Shown in pieces: positions 56,542 through 64,000 of a stretch of 64,000 nt of DNA. The notes under the pieces were generated by a model that was given only the letters and a program-made list of their open reading frames with translations, was not told the DNA's origin and ran no database searches. The DNA lies in contig NZ_CP147250.1 in the NCBI RefSeq assembly GCF_017316305.2, positions 2,231,001 through 2,295,000 on the forward strand, written 5' to 3'. The translations under genes and the position numbers were made by a program. How positions within the stretch are numbered: the stretch's first letter is position 1; each line of letters begins with the position of its first letter. This stretch comes from Enterococcus sp. DIV1094 (GTDB lineage: Bacteria; Bacillota; Bacilli; Lactobacillales; Enterococcaceae).

Positions 56542-57115
56542 TACAGATTATACGGCATATACTCGAGAAGTCTTGATGCAAAAAGTCCAAATGCGAATGA
56601 GTGAGCAACGGTTCAAACATGTCTTAGGTGTCGAACAAACGGCGATCGCTCTTGCTGAAAAATATGGCTGCTCACCAGAAAAAGCAAGTATCGCTGCACT
56701 GACACATGATTATGCGAAAGAACGTCCTGATGATGAGTTTAAACTAGTCATCGAACGGGATCACTTTGATCCTGAGTTGCTCGCTTACGGGAATGCCATT
56801 TGGCATGGCTTGGTCGGTGCATCTTTTGTGGAGCGGGAACTAGGCATCACGGATGAGGAGATCTTGCAAGCCATTCGTGTGCATACGACGGGAGCCGCTG
56901 AGATGTCTTTACTCGATAAAATCATCTATGTTGCTGATTACATCGAGCCTGGACGTTCTTTTCCAGGTGTTAAAGAAGCTCGTGAACTTGCGATGATCGA
57001 TCTTGACGAAGCAGTCGCATTCGAAACCAAACATACTTTAGCGCATCTGATTGCGCAAGAACAACAAATATATCCAAAAACAATCGAAACATACAATCAT
57101 TGGGTAGCAAAATAG
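56531..57115 (+). CDS. yqeK: YqeK family HD-domain hydrolase
   Basis: This 194-residue HD-domain protein hydrolyses symmetrical Ap4A in related bacteria. The metal-binding His-Asp is in ALTHDYAKE and further ligands are in NAIWHGLVGA and IRVHTTGAAEMS. It sits in the yqeG operon between nadD and rsfS. Confidence 0.95.
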   Translation: MNYSTDYTAYTREVLMQKVQMRMSEQRFKHVLGVEQTAIALAEKYGCSPEKASIAALTHDYAKERPDDEFKLVIERDHFDPELLAYGNAIWHGLVGASFVERELGITDEEILQAIRVHTTGAAEMSLLDKIIYVADYIEPGRSFPGVKEARELAMIDLDEAVAFETKHTLAHLIAQEQQIYPKTIETYNHWVAK

Positions 57116-57140
57116 CTAGCCAATATAGGAGGAAATCATC

Positions 57141-57494
57141 ATCGATAGTAAAGAACAATTAAAAATCGCTGTTCAAGCAGCTGATTCAAAACGTGCAGAA
57201 GATATTTTAGCTTTGGACGTCCGTGAAGTCTCATTATTGGCTGATTATTTCATGATCTGTTCAGCAAACAGTGAACGTCAAATCAATGCCATCGTGGAAG
57301 AAATCATCGAAAAAGAAGAAGAAAACAAGTATGAAGTGAAACGCGTAGAAGGAAAAGAAGGTGGCAAATGGATCCTGATCGACCTTGGTGATTTGATCAT
57401 CCATGTCTTCCATGCACCAGAACGCGGTTTCTACAATTTAGAAAAGCTATGGTCAGACGCACCACTTGTCGACTTGAACGAATGGTTGGATTAA
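57141..57494 (+). CDS. rsfS: ribosome silencing factor RsfS, apparent ATC start
   Basis: RsfS binds uL14 and blocks subunit joining under starvation. The C-terminal part (LADYFMICSANSERQINAIV, GGKWILIDLGDLIIHVFH) is typical. The family's usual N-terminus (DSKEQLKIAVQAADSKRAED) is present in frame at 57144-57203, but no ATG, GTG or TTG precedes it: the frame has a TAG at 57126-57128, then ATC codons at 57135, 57138 and 57141. A strong AGGAGG (57127-57132) lies eight bases before the ATC at 57141. Start at this ATC gives 117 residues, the usual length. The nearest canonical start, TTG at 57213, would remove 24 conserved residues and has no ribosome-binding site. Confidence 0.85.
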   Translation: MDSKEQLKIAVQAADSKRAEDILALDVREVSLLADYFMICSANSERQINAIVEEIIEKEEENKYEVKRVEGKEGGKWILIDLGDLIIHVFHAPERGFYNLEKLWSDAPLVDLNEWLD

Positions 57495-57495
57495 A

Positions 57496-58257
57496 ATGGC
57501 ATACGAAACATTTGCTTTTATCTACGATGAAGTAATGGACGACGGGTTATATGATCAATGGTTGGCTTTTTCTAAACGGCATTTACCGGAAACAACTAAA
57601 AATATCCTTGAACTTGCATGCGGTACTGGCGCATTAGCGGTCGCTTTTGCCAAAGATGGCTACAATGTGACTGGTTTGGATCTGTCAGAAGAAATGCTGA
57701 TGATCGCCAGTCAACGGGCCTACGAAGAAGAAGCAACAGTGCAATTTGTGGAAGGGAATATGTTAGATCTTTCCGAAAGTGGACAGTACCAAGCAATCAC
57801 TTGTTTCTCTGATTCTTTATGCTATATGCAAAATGATCAAGAAGTGCAACAAGTCTTTGATGAGGTATTTCAGGCATTAGAAGAGAACGGTCGTTTCTTG
57901 TTTGATGTTCATTCCGTTTATCAGATCGATCGAGTGTTTCCAGAGTATAGTTATCATTACCAAGGAGACAATTTTGCCTTTCTTTGGGATAGTTATGCTG
58001 GAAAAGAAAAACATAGCATTGAACATTATTTGACATTTTTCGTCGAGTCTCAAGAAAAAGAAGGTACGTTTATTCGTGAAGATGAACTACACCAAGAACG
58101 CACGTATCCGTTAGAGAATTACTTGCGTATGCTGGAAAATAGTGGCTTTGCGAAAGTTGAAGTATGTGCTGATTTTACAGATGAGACACCTAACGAAGAA
58201 TCAAGACGCTGGTTTTTTGTTGCTCATAAGGACGAAAGCGATACAGACGAACTGTAG
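57496..58257 (+). CDS. class I SAM-dependent methyltransferase
   Basis: This 253-residue protein has the SAM motif ILELACGTGALAVAFAKDG and a following GLDLSEEML acidic loop. It follows rsfS after one base, a conserved position in lactic-acid bacteria. The substrate is unknown. A terminator follows. Confidence 0.92.
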   Translation: MAYETFAFIYDEVMDDGLYDQWLAFSKRHLPETTKNILELACGTGALAVAFAKDGYNVTGLDLSEEMLMIASQRAYEEEATVQFVEGNMLDLSESGQYQAITCFSDSLCYMQNDQEVQQVFDEVFQALEENGRFLFDVHSVYQIDRVFPEYSYHYQGDNFAFLWDSYAGKEKHSIEHYLTFFVESQEKEGTFIREDELHQERTYPLENYLRMLENSGFAKVEVCADFTDETPNEESRRWFFVAHKDESDTDEL

Positions 58258-58265
58258 TTAAAAAT

Positions 58266-58311
58266 AAAAAGAAGGGACGGCTGGATCATAAAGCTTTGTC
58301 TCTTCTTTTTT
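58266..58311 (+). terminator. terminator after the methyltransferase gene
   Basis: AAGAAGGGAC pairs with GTCTCTTCTT, followed by T residues. Confidence 0.8.
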
Positions 58312-58334
58312 ACTAGATGGAAGGAGGAAAGAAA

Positions 58335-59516
58335 ATGAAAGTTTGCGGCATCATTGTGGAGTATAATCCATTTCATAATGGGCATCTTTACCATGTACAA
58401 CAAGCTAAGGAACAAACTGGGGCAGACGTGGTGATTGCGGTGATGAGCGGAAATTTTTTGCAACGAGGGGAACCGGCGATCATTGATAAATGGCAACGTG
58501 CAGAAGTGGCGTTGCACTACGGAGTAGATCTAGTGGTAGAACTACCGATCGAATGGGCGGTACAATCGGCTGATTACTTTGCGAAAGGTGCAGTTCGACT
58601 ATTGCAAAAATTAGGTTGTGATTATTTATGTTTTGGCACAGAGGACGAGAAGGCGTTTGATTATCAAACATTTGGAACGTTTGTCATGCAACATCAAGAT
58701 CAAATCACTAAAGCTTTCCAAGCGTTGCCTGATCAGACGATGAGTTATCCGCAAAAGATGACACAAGTATTCAAACAAGTCTATCCAGAGATCTCGCTTG
58801 ATTTTTCCTCACCTAATCATATCCTAGGGTTGAGCTATGCAAAAGAAAATGCGACCTATGAACATCCGATGAAATTAATCCCGATCAATCGTAAAGGGGC
58901 AGGGTATCATGATAAAGAATTGTCTGAAGAAACGATTGCTAGTGCCACGGCGATTCGTAAAGCACTAACAGAACATCGCTCGATTTCTGCCACAGTCCCC
59001 TCAGAAACAGAGACGTTTTTAACGACAGGAAGTTTACAAACATGGGCATCCTATTGGCCCTTGTTAAAATATCGACTTCTATCCTCCACGGTCGACTCGT
59101 TGCAACAAATCTATCAGATGACGGAAGGTATAGAAATTCGAATGTTAGAAGCGGCAAAGACTGCCACTACGTTTGCTGAGTTTGTCGAACAAGTCAAAAC
59201 AAAACGTTATACTTGGACGAGGATCCAACGTTTGTCTTGCTATGTATTGTTGAATATCCAAAATGAAGAAATGAAGGAACAACAATTGCAAGAATATATC
59301 CATGTGTTAGGCTTTACATCAGCAGGTCGGGCATGTCTCAAAACTAAAAAAGCATGCGCACTCTTTTCTAAAATCGGCAAAAAAGAAGCGCAAGTAGCAA
59401 AACTACTCGTTCGCAGTGATGAAATCTATCGCTTAGGTGGCGAGGTAGCGGAACAAGTATTTGGGCGAAAACCAGTCTTTATTGAAACGATCGAAGAGAA
59501 AAAAAGCTTCACATAA
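58335..59516 (+). CDS. tmcAL: tRNA(Met) cytidine acetate ligase TmcAL (YlbM)
   Basis: TmcAL makes N4-acetylcytidine at the wobble base of elongator tRNA(Met) from acetate and ATP. The 393-residue protein has the nucleotidyltransferase motif IIVEYNPFHNGHLYHV, the MSGNFLQRGEPAI segment and ISATAIRKAL-like ATP site (IASATAIRKALTEH). The start follows GGAGGAAAG. It continues the conserved cluster but has a terminator before it, so it may have its own promoter. Confidence 0.94.
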   Translation: MKVCGIIVEYNPFHNGHLYHVQQAKEQTGADVVIAVMSGNFLQRGEPAIIDKWQRAEVALHYGVDLVVELPIEWAVQSADYFAKGAVRLLQKLGCDYLCFGTEDEKAFDYQTFGTFVMQHQDQITKAFQALPDQTMSYPQKMTQVFKQVYPEISLDFSSPNHILGLSYAKENATYEHPMKLIPINRKGAGYHDKELSEETIASATAIRKALTEHRSISATVPSETETFLTTGSLQTWASYWPLLKYRLLSSTVDSLQQIYQMTEGIEIRMLEAAKTATTFAEFVEQVKTKRYTWTRIQRLSCYVLLNIQNEEMKEQQLQEYIHVLGFTSAGRACLKTKKACALFSKIGKKEAQVAKLLVRSDEIYRLGGEVAEQVFGRKPVFIETIEEKKSFT

Positions 59517-59613
59517 ACCTGATTCACAAGTATAATGAAACAGGACGTTTTGTGTGTTCCCGCACGAATCAAAAGTATCTATCTTATATCAAATCAGAAA
59601 GCGAAGTGAAACT

Positions 59614-60333
59614 ATGGGACGTAAATGGGCCAATATCGTAGCTAAAAAAACAGCTAAAGATGCAAACAACAGCCGAGTTTATGCGAAGTTCGGAATTGAA
59701 ATCTATGCAGCAGCAAAATCAGGTGACCCTGACCCACACGCTAACCAAAAACTACGTTTCGTCATTGAACGCGCTAAAACTTACAATGTACCTAAACATA
59801 TCATTGATCGAGCAATCGAAAAAGCGAAAGGTTCAGGAGATGAAACTTACTCTGAATTGCGCTATGAAGGATTTGGACCAAATGGCTCAATGGTCATCGT
59901 TGACACGTTGACTAACAATGTGAACCGGACAGCCGCTGATGTGCGTGCCGCATTCGGTAAAAATGGTGGTAATATGGGTGTATCTGGTGCAGTTTCTTAT
60001 ATGTTCGATAATACGGCGATTTTCGGTTTTGCCGGCGAAGATGCAGATGAGATCTTAGAGTACTTGATGGAAAAAGACATCGATGTGCGTGATGTCATGG
60101 AAGAAGATGGACAAATCATCGTTTACGGTGAAGTGCCTGATTTCCACAGTATCCAAGAAGCACTAAAAGAAAAAGGCATCACTGAATTTTCTATTGCTGA
60201 GATCCAAATGATCCCTCAAAATGAAGTCACATTGACTGGTGACGATTTAGAAAAATTCGAAAAAATGATTGACGTATTAGAAGACCTAGAAGATGTTCAA
60301 CATGTCTTCCATAATGTAGCGTTAGAAGATTAA
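59614..60333 (+). CDS. YebC/PmpR family protein
   Basis: This 239-residue protein starts [20 protein letters not shown], typical of the family, and contains [14 protein letters not shown]. Members act as transcription regulators or, by more recent work, help ribosomes translate proline stretches. The ATG at 59614 is used because it gives the conserved N-terminus; the ribosome-binding site (GAAGTG) is weak. Confidence 0.93.
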   Translation: MGRKWANIVAKKTAKDANNSRVYAKFGIEIYAAAKSGDPDPHANQKLRFVIERAKTYNVPKHIIDRAIEKAKGSGDETYSELRYEGFGPNGSMVIVDTLTNNVNRTAADVRAAFGKNGGNMGVSGAVSYMFDNTAIFGFAGEDADEILEYLMEKDIDVRDVMEEDGQIIVYGEVPDFHSIQEALKEKGITEFSIAEIQMIPQNEVTLTGDDLEKFEKMIDVLEDLEDVQHVFHNVALED

Positions 60334-60354
60334 TAGAGTAACACTGATAAAAAG

Positions 60355-60386
60355 GGCTTGAAAGAACCATTTTCAAGTTCTTTTTT
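60355..60386 (+). terminator. terminator of the yebC-type gene
   Basis: CTTGAAA (60357-60363) pairs with TTTCAAG (60371-60377), followed by TTC and six T residues. The following 298 bp (60387-60684) contain no gene and are AT-rich. Confidence 0.8.
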
Positions 60387-60684
60387 ATTTTCTTTGAAAG
60401 ACTAAGCAGTTGTTATCATACCCAAAAACCCAATGTCATGTTTTACTTTCGATCTTTTATCTCTCCATTTTTTCTGATAAAGGAACTTTTCGGTGAGAGT
60501 GAAAAAAGAAGCAGAGGCTTAAAAAATTTAGAAAAGACAACAAAGAAGTCGTAGTAAAATTAAAAATTGCGTGTTATTTGTTACAGTTTTTTTGTGATTT
60601 ATTATCATTTCTATTTCAACCTGTGTTATTATTAAAGTATCGTGAGTAAACGAATAGTAATTTGATGTAGGCGGGGAAAGAATA

Positions 60685-61323
60685 ATGGAAGCAAAAATTA
60701 ATCTAGAGCCTTTCGAACGTATTCTAAGCGGTTACCAAAAAGTAGAAGAATTGGCAGTCAATATCGCTGATTGCTCAAAGCTTGCTCAAAAATATGCACC
60801 TTATGGCGTAGAAGGCTATCGTTTAGGAAACTATATAGGCACAGGCTATTTGAATCGTTATCTAGAATGTATGGTTGATCGGGCACCTATGCTGATCTAT
60901 AAAAAAAAATATTTGATCCCATTGCTTTTTCGACGTTCTGACTCAGCATTTCAGTTGTTTGAAGAAGATTATCGAATGGAAGCTTTCTTTTTATTGTTGG
61001 ACTGGAGTCTGAAGCATCAACCAGAAAAGATATTGATTGAAACAAGCACAAAAATGGCACCAAAAAAAGAGACAGTCATCGATACTGCTTATCTGGCCTT
61101 TCGTGTCTCAGAAATATTGGACAGTGGCGGCTATCCGATCAGCAATTTCCAGACGGTCGAACAATTCATGGATTGGAATCGTATTTATCGTTTGATCGAT
61201 AATGGCGGGATCGGTCGACACAGCAAGGTGTTTGACCCAGAATATCCGGAAAATATCGAAGAACTGCGAATGATCGTCTCACTTGTTCGTTTGAAATACC
61301 CAAACACAGAATTGATGTTGTGA
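60685..61323 (+). CDS. hypothetical protein, 212 residues
   Basis: No family was recognised. The protein is soluble, with no signal peptide or clear membrane helix; it has an N-terminal helix (PFERILSGYQKVEELAVNIA) and an aromatic- and charge-rich centre (LIYKKKYLIPLLFRRSDSAF). GGGGAAAG precedes the ATG. It is a single-gene unit between two terminators, convergent with the helicase gene. The coding character is clear from its length and from a codon pattern like its neighbours. Confidence 0.75.
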   Translation: MEAKINLEPFERILSGYQKVEELAVNIADCSKLAQKYAPYGVEGYRLGNYIGTGYLNRYLECMVDRAPMLIYKKKYLIPLLFRRSDSAFQLFEEDYRMEAFFLLLDWSLKHQPEKILIETSTKMAPKKETVIDTAYLAFRVSEILDSGGYPISNFQTVEQFMDWNRIYRLIDNGGIGRHSKVFDPEYPENIEELRMIVSLVRLKYPNTELML

Positions 61324-61336
61324 TCGATAGATGAAT

Positions 61337-61385
61337 AAAAAACAGAGATTTTCTACACGTCACGTAGAAAATCTCTGTTTTTTTT
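61337..61385. terminator. bidirectional terminator
   Basis: A perfect 20-bp stem (61337-61356 with 61364-61383) has A-runs and T-runs on the outside and serves both convergent genes. Confidence 0.95.
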
Positions 61386-61395
61386 ATGCAAAGAA

Positions 61396-63678
61396 TCAAT
61401 CTAAAGTGAGAGACTCATAATGTTCAGTAGCCAATGTTTGCAGAAAAGAAGCATCTTTAGCGGATGTAAAGAGGATTAATTCATGCATGGCGCGTGTACA
61501 CATCGTATATAAAATCTGTTTGTCATGGCCAGAATTAAAATGTGCGTCATCCACATTCCACAAAAAGACTCGGTCAAATTCTAATCCTTTGGCTAGATAA
61601 GCCGGGAGAAGAATAATCGAACGTTTCATAAAATCAGATTCATCCGCAATCAACTGGACTTGGTCTTTTAATGAAGCAGGCAATTGTTCATAAAGAGTTT
61701 CACATTCAGCGATTGTTTTGCCAATGATCGCAGTGCGCCAATATTTTGCTTGTTCTTTCGTCTCTGTGATCGTTTGTTCCAACCACTGGATTTTACTTGA
61801 GGCTGAATCACTTTGGACGATCAATGGCAAACGTCCTTCACGAGCGGTTGTTTCTACCACATTATCATGTGCTAAGAAATGATTCGCAAAATCAGTGATC
61901 TGTTTCGTAGAGCGATAGCTCGTGGTTAACTGAAACTGTGTCACTTCTTTTTCTGGGAAAAGCGCCTCTAACGAACCAGTGATCGTTTCATTACCAAAGA
62001 CATTTTGATTTAGATCTCCACAAAATGTTAGGTTAGCATTTGGATAAATCGATTGGAGCAAAGCGACTTGTGAAGGTGCGAAATCTTGCATTTCATCGAT
62101 GAAGATATACCGTGCTTTTTGAGTGACTGATACAGGATGGACACGACGCATCAGTAGAAAATATAAAACGGCATCTTCTTGTGGCAGCTCTCTGGTACGT
62201 AAATTTGTCTTGACTACTTGTAGGTGTTCACCCCAAGCACTTTCGCTGACGCCATGTGACGTTAACAGCTCTTTAGGCACTGTTTGTAGAAAGTGAAGAA
62301 ACTGTTTGGGTAAGTTGACAAATTGATACTGCAAGATCCCACGATGAACTCTACGAAACCTTTTTTTCACGATTTGGTTCGCTAATTTTTTGAGCAATGA
62401 TCTTTCTTTTTGTTCGGTGTATTCTAAGTTTGGATCGGTGGCATATAGTTCTTGGAGTTGCTCTTCTGCAAGCTCTTTGACCCATTTCTGACGAGTTTCA
62501 TCCTTTTGCAGTCCGCCTAGTTTTTTCAATAGTTTTGTTTGCAGCAAGGACAGGCGTTGATGCAAGGGGAGTAATTCATTTGTTTCTTGATACCATCTTC
62601 GAATCGCTTCTTTTGATAAAATGGTTCGACCATTGATTTTCATTTCACGGAACAAAGGACCAAAATCAGTGATTGTTTGAATGTAAGTATCGAGATGCTC
62701 AACGAAAGTCAAGCCAGATTTCAATGTTTTGATCGGATCATTGTCACCAGAGAGAAAACCGACTTCTTGTTGTTCTTCCTCTGTCAAATCAAATTCAGGC
62801 AACAACTGTTGTAAATAATTTTTGAATGTTTGTGTTGGTACACCACTTTCACCTAGAGAAGGTAAAACAGTGGAGATGTAATCAGAAAATAGATGATTCG
62901 GCGAGAATAATAAGACATTTTCGGCATCTAACCATTTTCGATTGTGATAAAGAATAAACGCAATTCGTTGAAGTAACGCTGAAGTCTTACCACTGCCAGC
63001 GATCCCTTCGATCAGCATGACTTTACTGTTTGTGTCACGAATGATTGCATTTTGGGCTTTTTGGATCGTGGAAACAATGTTCTTCATATGAGCGCTAGAA
63101 GCATCATCTAAAATCTCTAACAGAAAATCATCATTGATGACTTCGGATGTATCGACCATCGAGACGATTTTCCCATCAACGATCTTGAATTGTCGTTTCA
63201 ATAGCAGTTCCACATCGATTTTTTCTACATCGGTTTCGTAAAAAGCAGGGCCGATTTCCCCTTCATAATAGAGGTTAGCGATTGGCGCACGCCAGTCGAT
63301 CACGATCGTTTCTTCATCCGTATCTCTTAATGAAGCGATACCTAGATAGAGGGTTTCTTTTTCTGTTTCTTCTTTAAAATCAATGCGGGCAAAGTAAGGA
63401 TTTTCTTTCATCACTTCTAAAGTTTGTAGGCGTTTTTGTTGCGATTCTAATGTGTGGTACTTTAAAAGTAGTTCTTGTTCATGTTGGCGGTATTCGACTA
63501 CTGACTCGTAAAAAGATTCGTTAGAGCCACTACGTATTTTGTGATTCGCTGTTTCCTTTGTGGAATCATTCATTTTTTCTGTCAAGTCGCTTAATTTGCG
63601 ATTTAATAGGCGTTGTTCTAATTGGATCATTTGAGTGGTTTCTTCCACATGCTGTTGTTCTAATTGTCTTTCATTCAT
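61396..63678 (-). CDS. helD: HelD-type RNA polymerase recycling ATPase
   Basis: This UvrD-like superfamily 1 ATPase of 760 residues has an N-terminal coiled-coil arm (about residues 1-100), an early YFARIDF...DWRAPIANLYYEG domain typical of HelD, Walker A IEGIAGSGKTSALLQRIAF (about residue 225), Walker B FIDEMQDFAPSQ and later helicase motifs. HelD removes RNA polymerase from nucleic acid for recycling and in some species gives rifamycin tolerance. The length fits class I HelD proteins. AAGGAG lies 11 bases before the ATG. Confidence 0.92.
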   Translation of the reverse strand: MNERQLEQQHVEETTQMIQLEQRLLNRKLSDLTEKMNDSTKETANHKIRSGSNESFYESVVEYRQHEQELLLKYHTLESQQKRLQTLEVMKENPYFARIDFKEETEKETLYLGIASLRDTDEETIVIDWRAPIANLYYEGEIGPAFYETDVEKIDVELLLKRQFKIVDGKIVSMVDTSEVINDDFLLEILDDASSAHMKNIVSTIQKAQNAIIRDTNSKVMLIEGIAGSGKTSALLQRIAFILYHNRKWLDAENVLLFSPNHLFSDYISTVLPSLGESGVPTQTFKNYLQQLLPEFDLTEEEQQEVGFLSGDNDPIKTLKSGLTFVEHLDTYIQTITDFGPLFREMKINGRTILSKEAIRRWYQETNELLPLHQRLSLLQTKLLKKLGGLQKDETRQKWVKELAEEQLQELYATDPNLEYTEQKERSLLKKLANQIVKKRFRRVHRGILQYQFVNLPKQFLHFLQTVPKELLTSHGVSESAWGEHLQVVKTNLRTRELPQEDAVLYFLLMRRVHPVSVTQKARYIFIDEMQDFAPSQVALLQSIYPNANLTFCGDLNQNVFGNETITGSLEALFPEKEVTQFQLTTSYRSTKQITDFANHFLAHDNVVETTAREGRLPLIVQSDSASSKIQWLEQTITETKEQAKYWRTAIIGKTIAECETLYEQLPASLKDQVQLIADESDFMKRSIILLPAYLAKGLEFDRVFLWNVDDAHFNSGHDKQILYTMCTRAMHELILFTSAKDASFLQTLATEHYESLTLD

Positions 63679-63873
63679 TGCATCGTTTACTCCTTCCGCC
63701 GTAAATAACGAATTAAAAGTATAGCACAGATTGATTAAAAAAGGTACATCGGAGAGTCAACTAAAAATAATCGTAAAGTATTTGAGAGTGATAGTTGTTT
63801 TCATTTAGGGGTTTTTAGTTTAAATGGCCTAAGAGAACAGGTATTCTAAAGATGGAGAAAGGAGCTGAACGAA

Positions 63874-64000
63874 ATGACACATTATAAAAAATTTGCGATG
63901 ACACTACTGATCGGTGTGGTGGCACTGGTCAGTGAGTTTATGTTCGATCGTCCTCGCCTTGCGTTTATCATCATTGCTGTCACAGGTGGTTCACTCGCCT
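63874..64000 (+). CDS. membrane protein, N-terminal part, cut by window edge
   Basis: AAAGGAG lies nine bases before the ATG at 63874, and 42 codons are open to the window end. The visible part has two hydrophobic helices (FAMTLLIGVVALVSEFMF and LAFIIIAVTGGSLA) separated by DRPR. This could be the start of a heavy-metal P-type ATPase or another transporter; too little is visible to decide. Confidence 0.6.
   Translation, partial: MTHYKKFAMTLLIGVVALVSEFMFDRPRLAFIIIAVTGGSLA

Noticed and set aside
1..64000. CRISPR arrays, tRNA or rRNA genes, phage modules and replication origins.
   Set aside because: No regularly spaced repeats, cloverleaf or rRNA sequences, phage gene sets or DnaA-box clusters were seen on reading.

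Overview
The window looks like a chromosomal segment of a low-GC Gram-positive bacterium of the genus Enterococcus, most likely near the E. faecium / E. hirae / E. durans / E. mundtii group. This is inferred from gene content and order: a fabT-fabH-acpP-fabD-fabG-fabF-accB-fabZ-accC-accD-accA cluster preceded by a bgsA/bgsB-like glycolipid synthase pair, a GH18 chitinase with an AA10 lytic polysaccharide monooxygenase, a DUF1827-clpE pair, ptsHI, and the yqeG-yqeH-yhbY-nadD-yqeK-rsfS-tmcAL string. No database search was possible, so the species is not fixed. No rRNA, tRNA or CRISPR array was seen.

Layout. 1-1.7 kb: a GtrA-like membrane protein, Mn/Fe superoxide dismutase and a cold-shock protein. 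1.8-10.6 kb: the most unusual region. An Mga-like regulator is divergent from a giant cell-wall protein whose stalk is 252 consecutive Ala-Asp dipeptides. Next come a protein of unknown function with a helical-barrel-like C-terminus, a small one-span membrane protein and a MurF-like ligase, which together look like an undescribed cell-envelope cassette. 10.9-17.2 kb: an LCP-family wall-polymer transferase, then a chitin-utilisation island with a GH18 pseudogene (internal deletion of about 499 bp), TspO, an intact GH18 chitinase and an AA10 monooxygenase; cre-like sites stand in front of the chitin genes. 17.4-27.4 kb: housekeeping genes (DUF697, rlmD-like, recX-mutY, an Ntdp-type phosphatase, GNAT, AI-2E-type exporter, CNNM/CorC-type protein, prfC).

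27.5-51.1 kb is bracketed by two ISL3-family insertion sequences, each 1517 bp, encoding the same transposase, in inverted orientation and each with a clean 8-bp target duplication. The first has landed in the loop of the prfC terminator. Between them lie DUF1827-clpE (CtsR-type operator), ptsHI, the bgsA/bgsB-like glucosyltransferases, an NAD-dependent dehydrogenase, a UvrC/Cho-like GIY-YIG nuclease and the whole fatty-acid synthesis operon, with four FabT-type palindromes before fabT. The place between acpP and fabD where E. faecalis carries fabK holds only a terminator-like hairpin.

51.3-64 kb: a polar amino-acid ABC transporter, the conserved yqeG-to-tmcAL ribosome/NAD cluster (in which rsfS appears to start with an ATC codon), YebC, a protein of unknown function, a HelD-type RNA polymerase recycling ATPase, and the first codons of a membrane protein cut by the window edge.

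How the parts connect: acetyl-CoA carboxylase and FASII make acyl chains, BgsB/BgsA use diacylglycerol to make glycolipids that also anchor lipoteichoic acid, and the LCP protein, Mur-like ligase and giant wall protein act at the cell surface. The chitinase/LPMO pair, PtsHI and the cre-like sites suggest carbon-catabolite control of chitin use.
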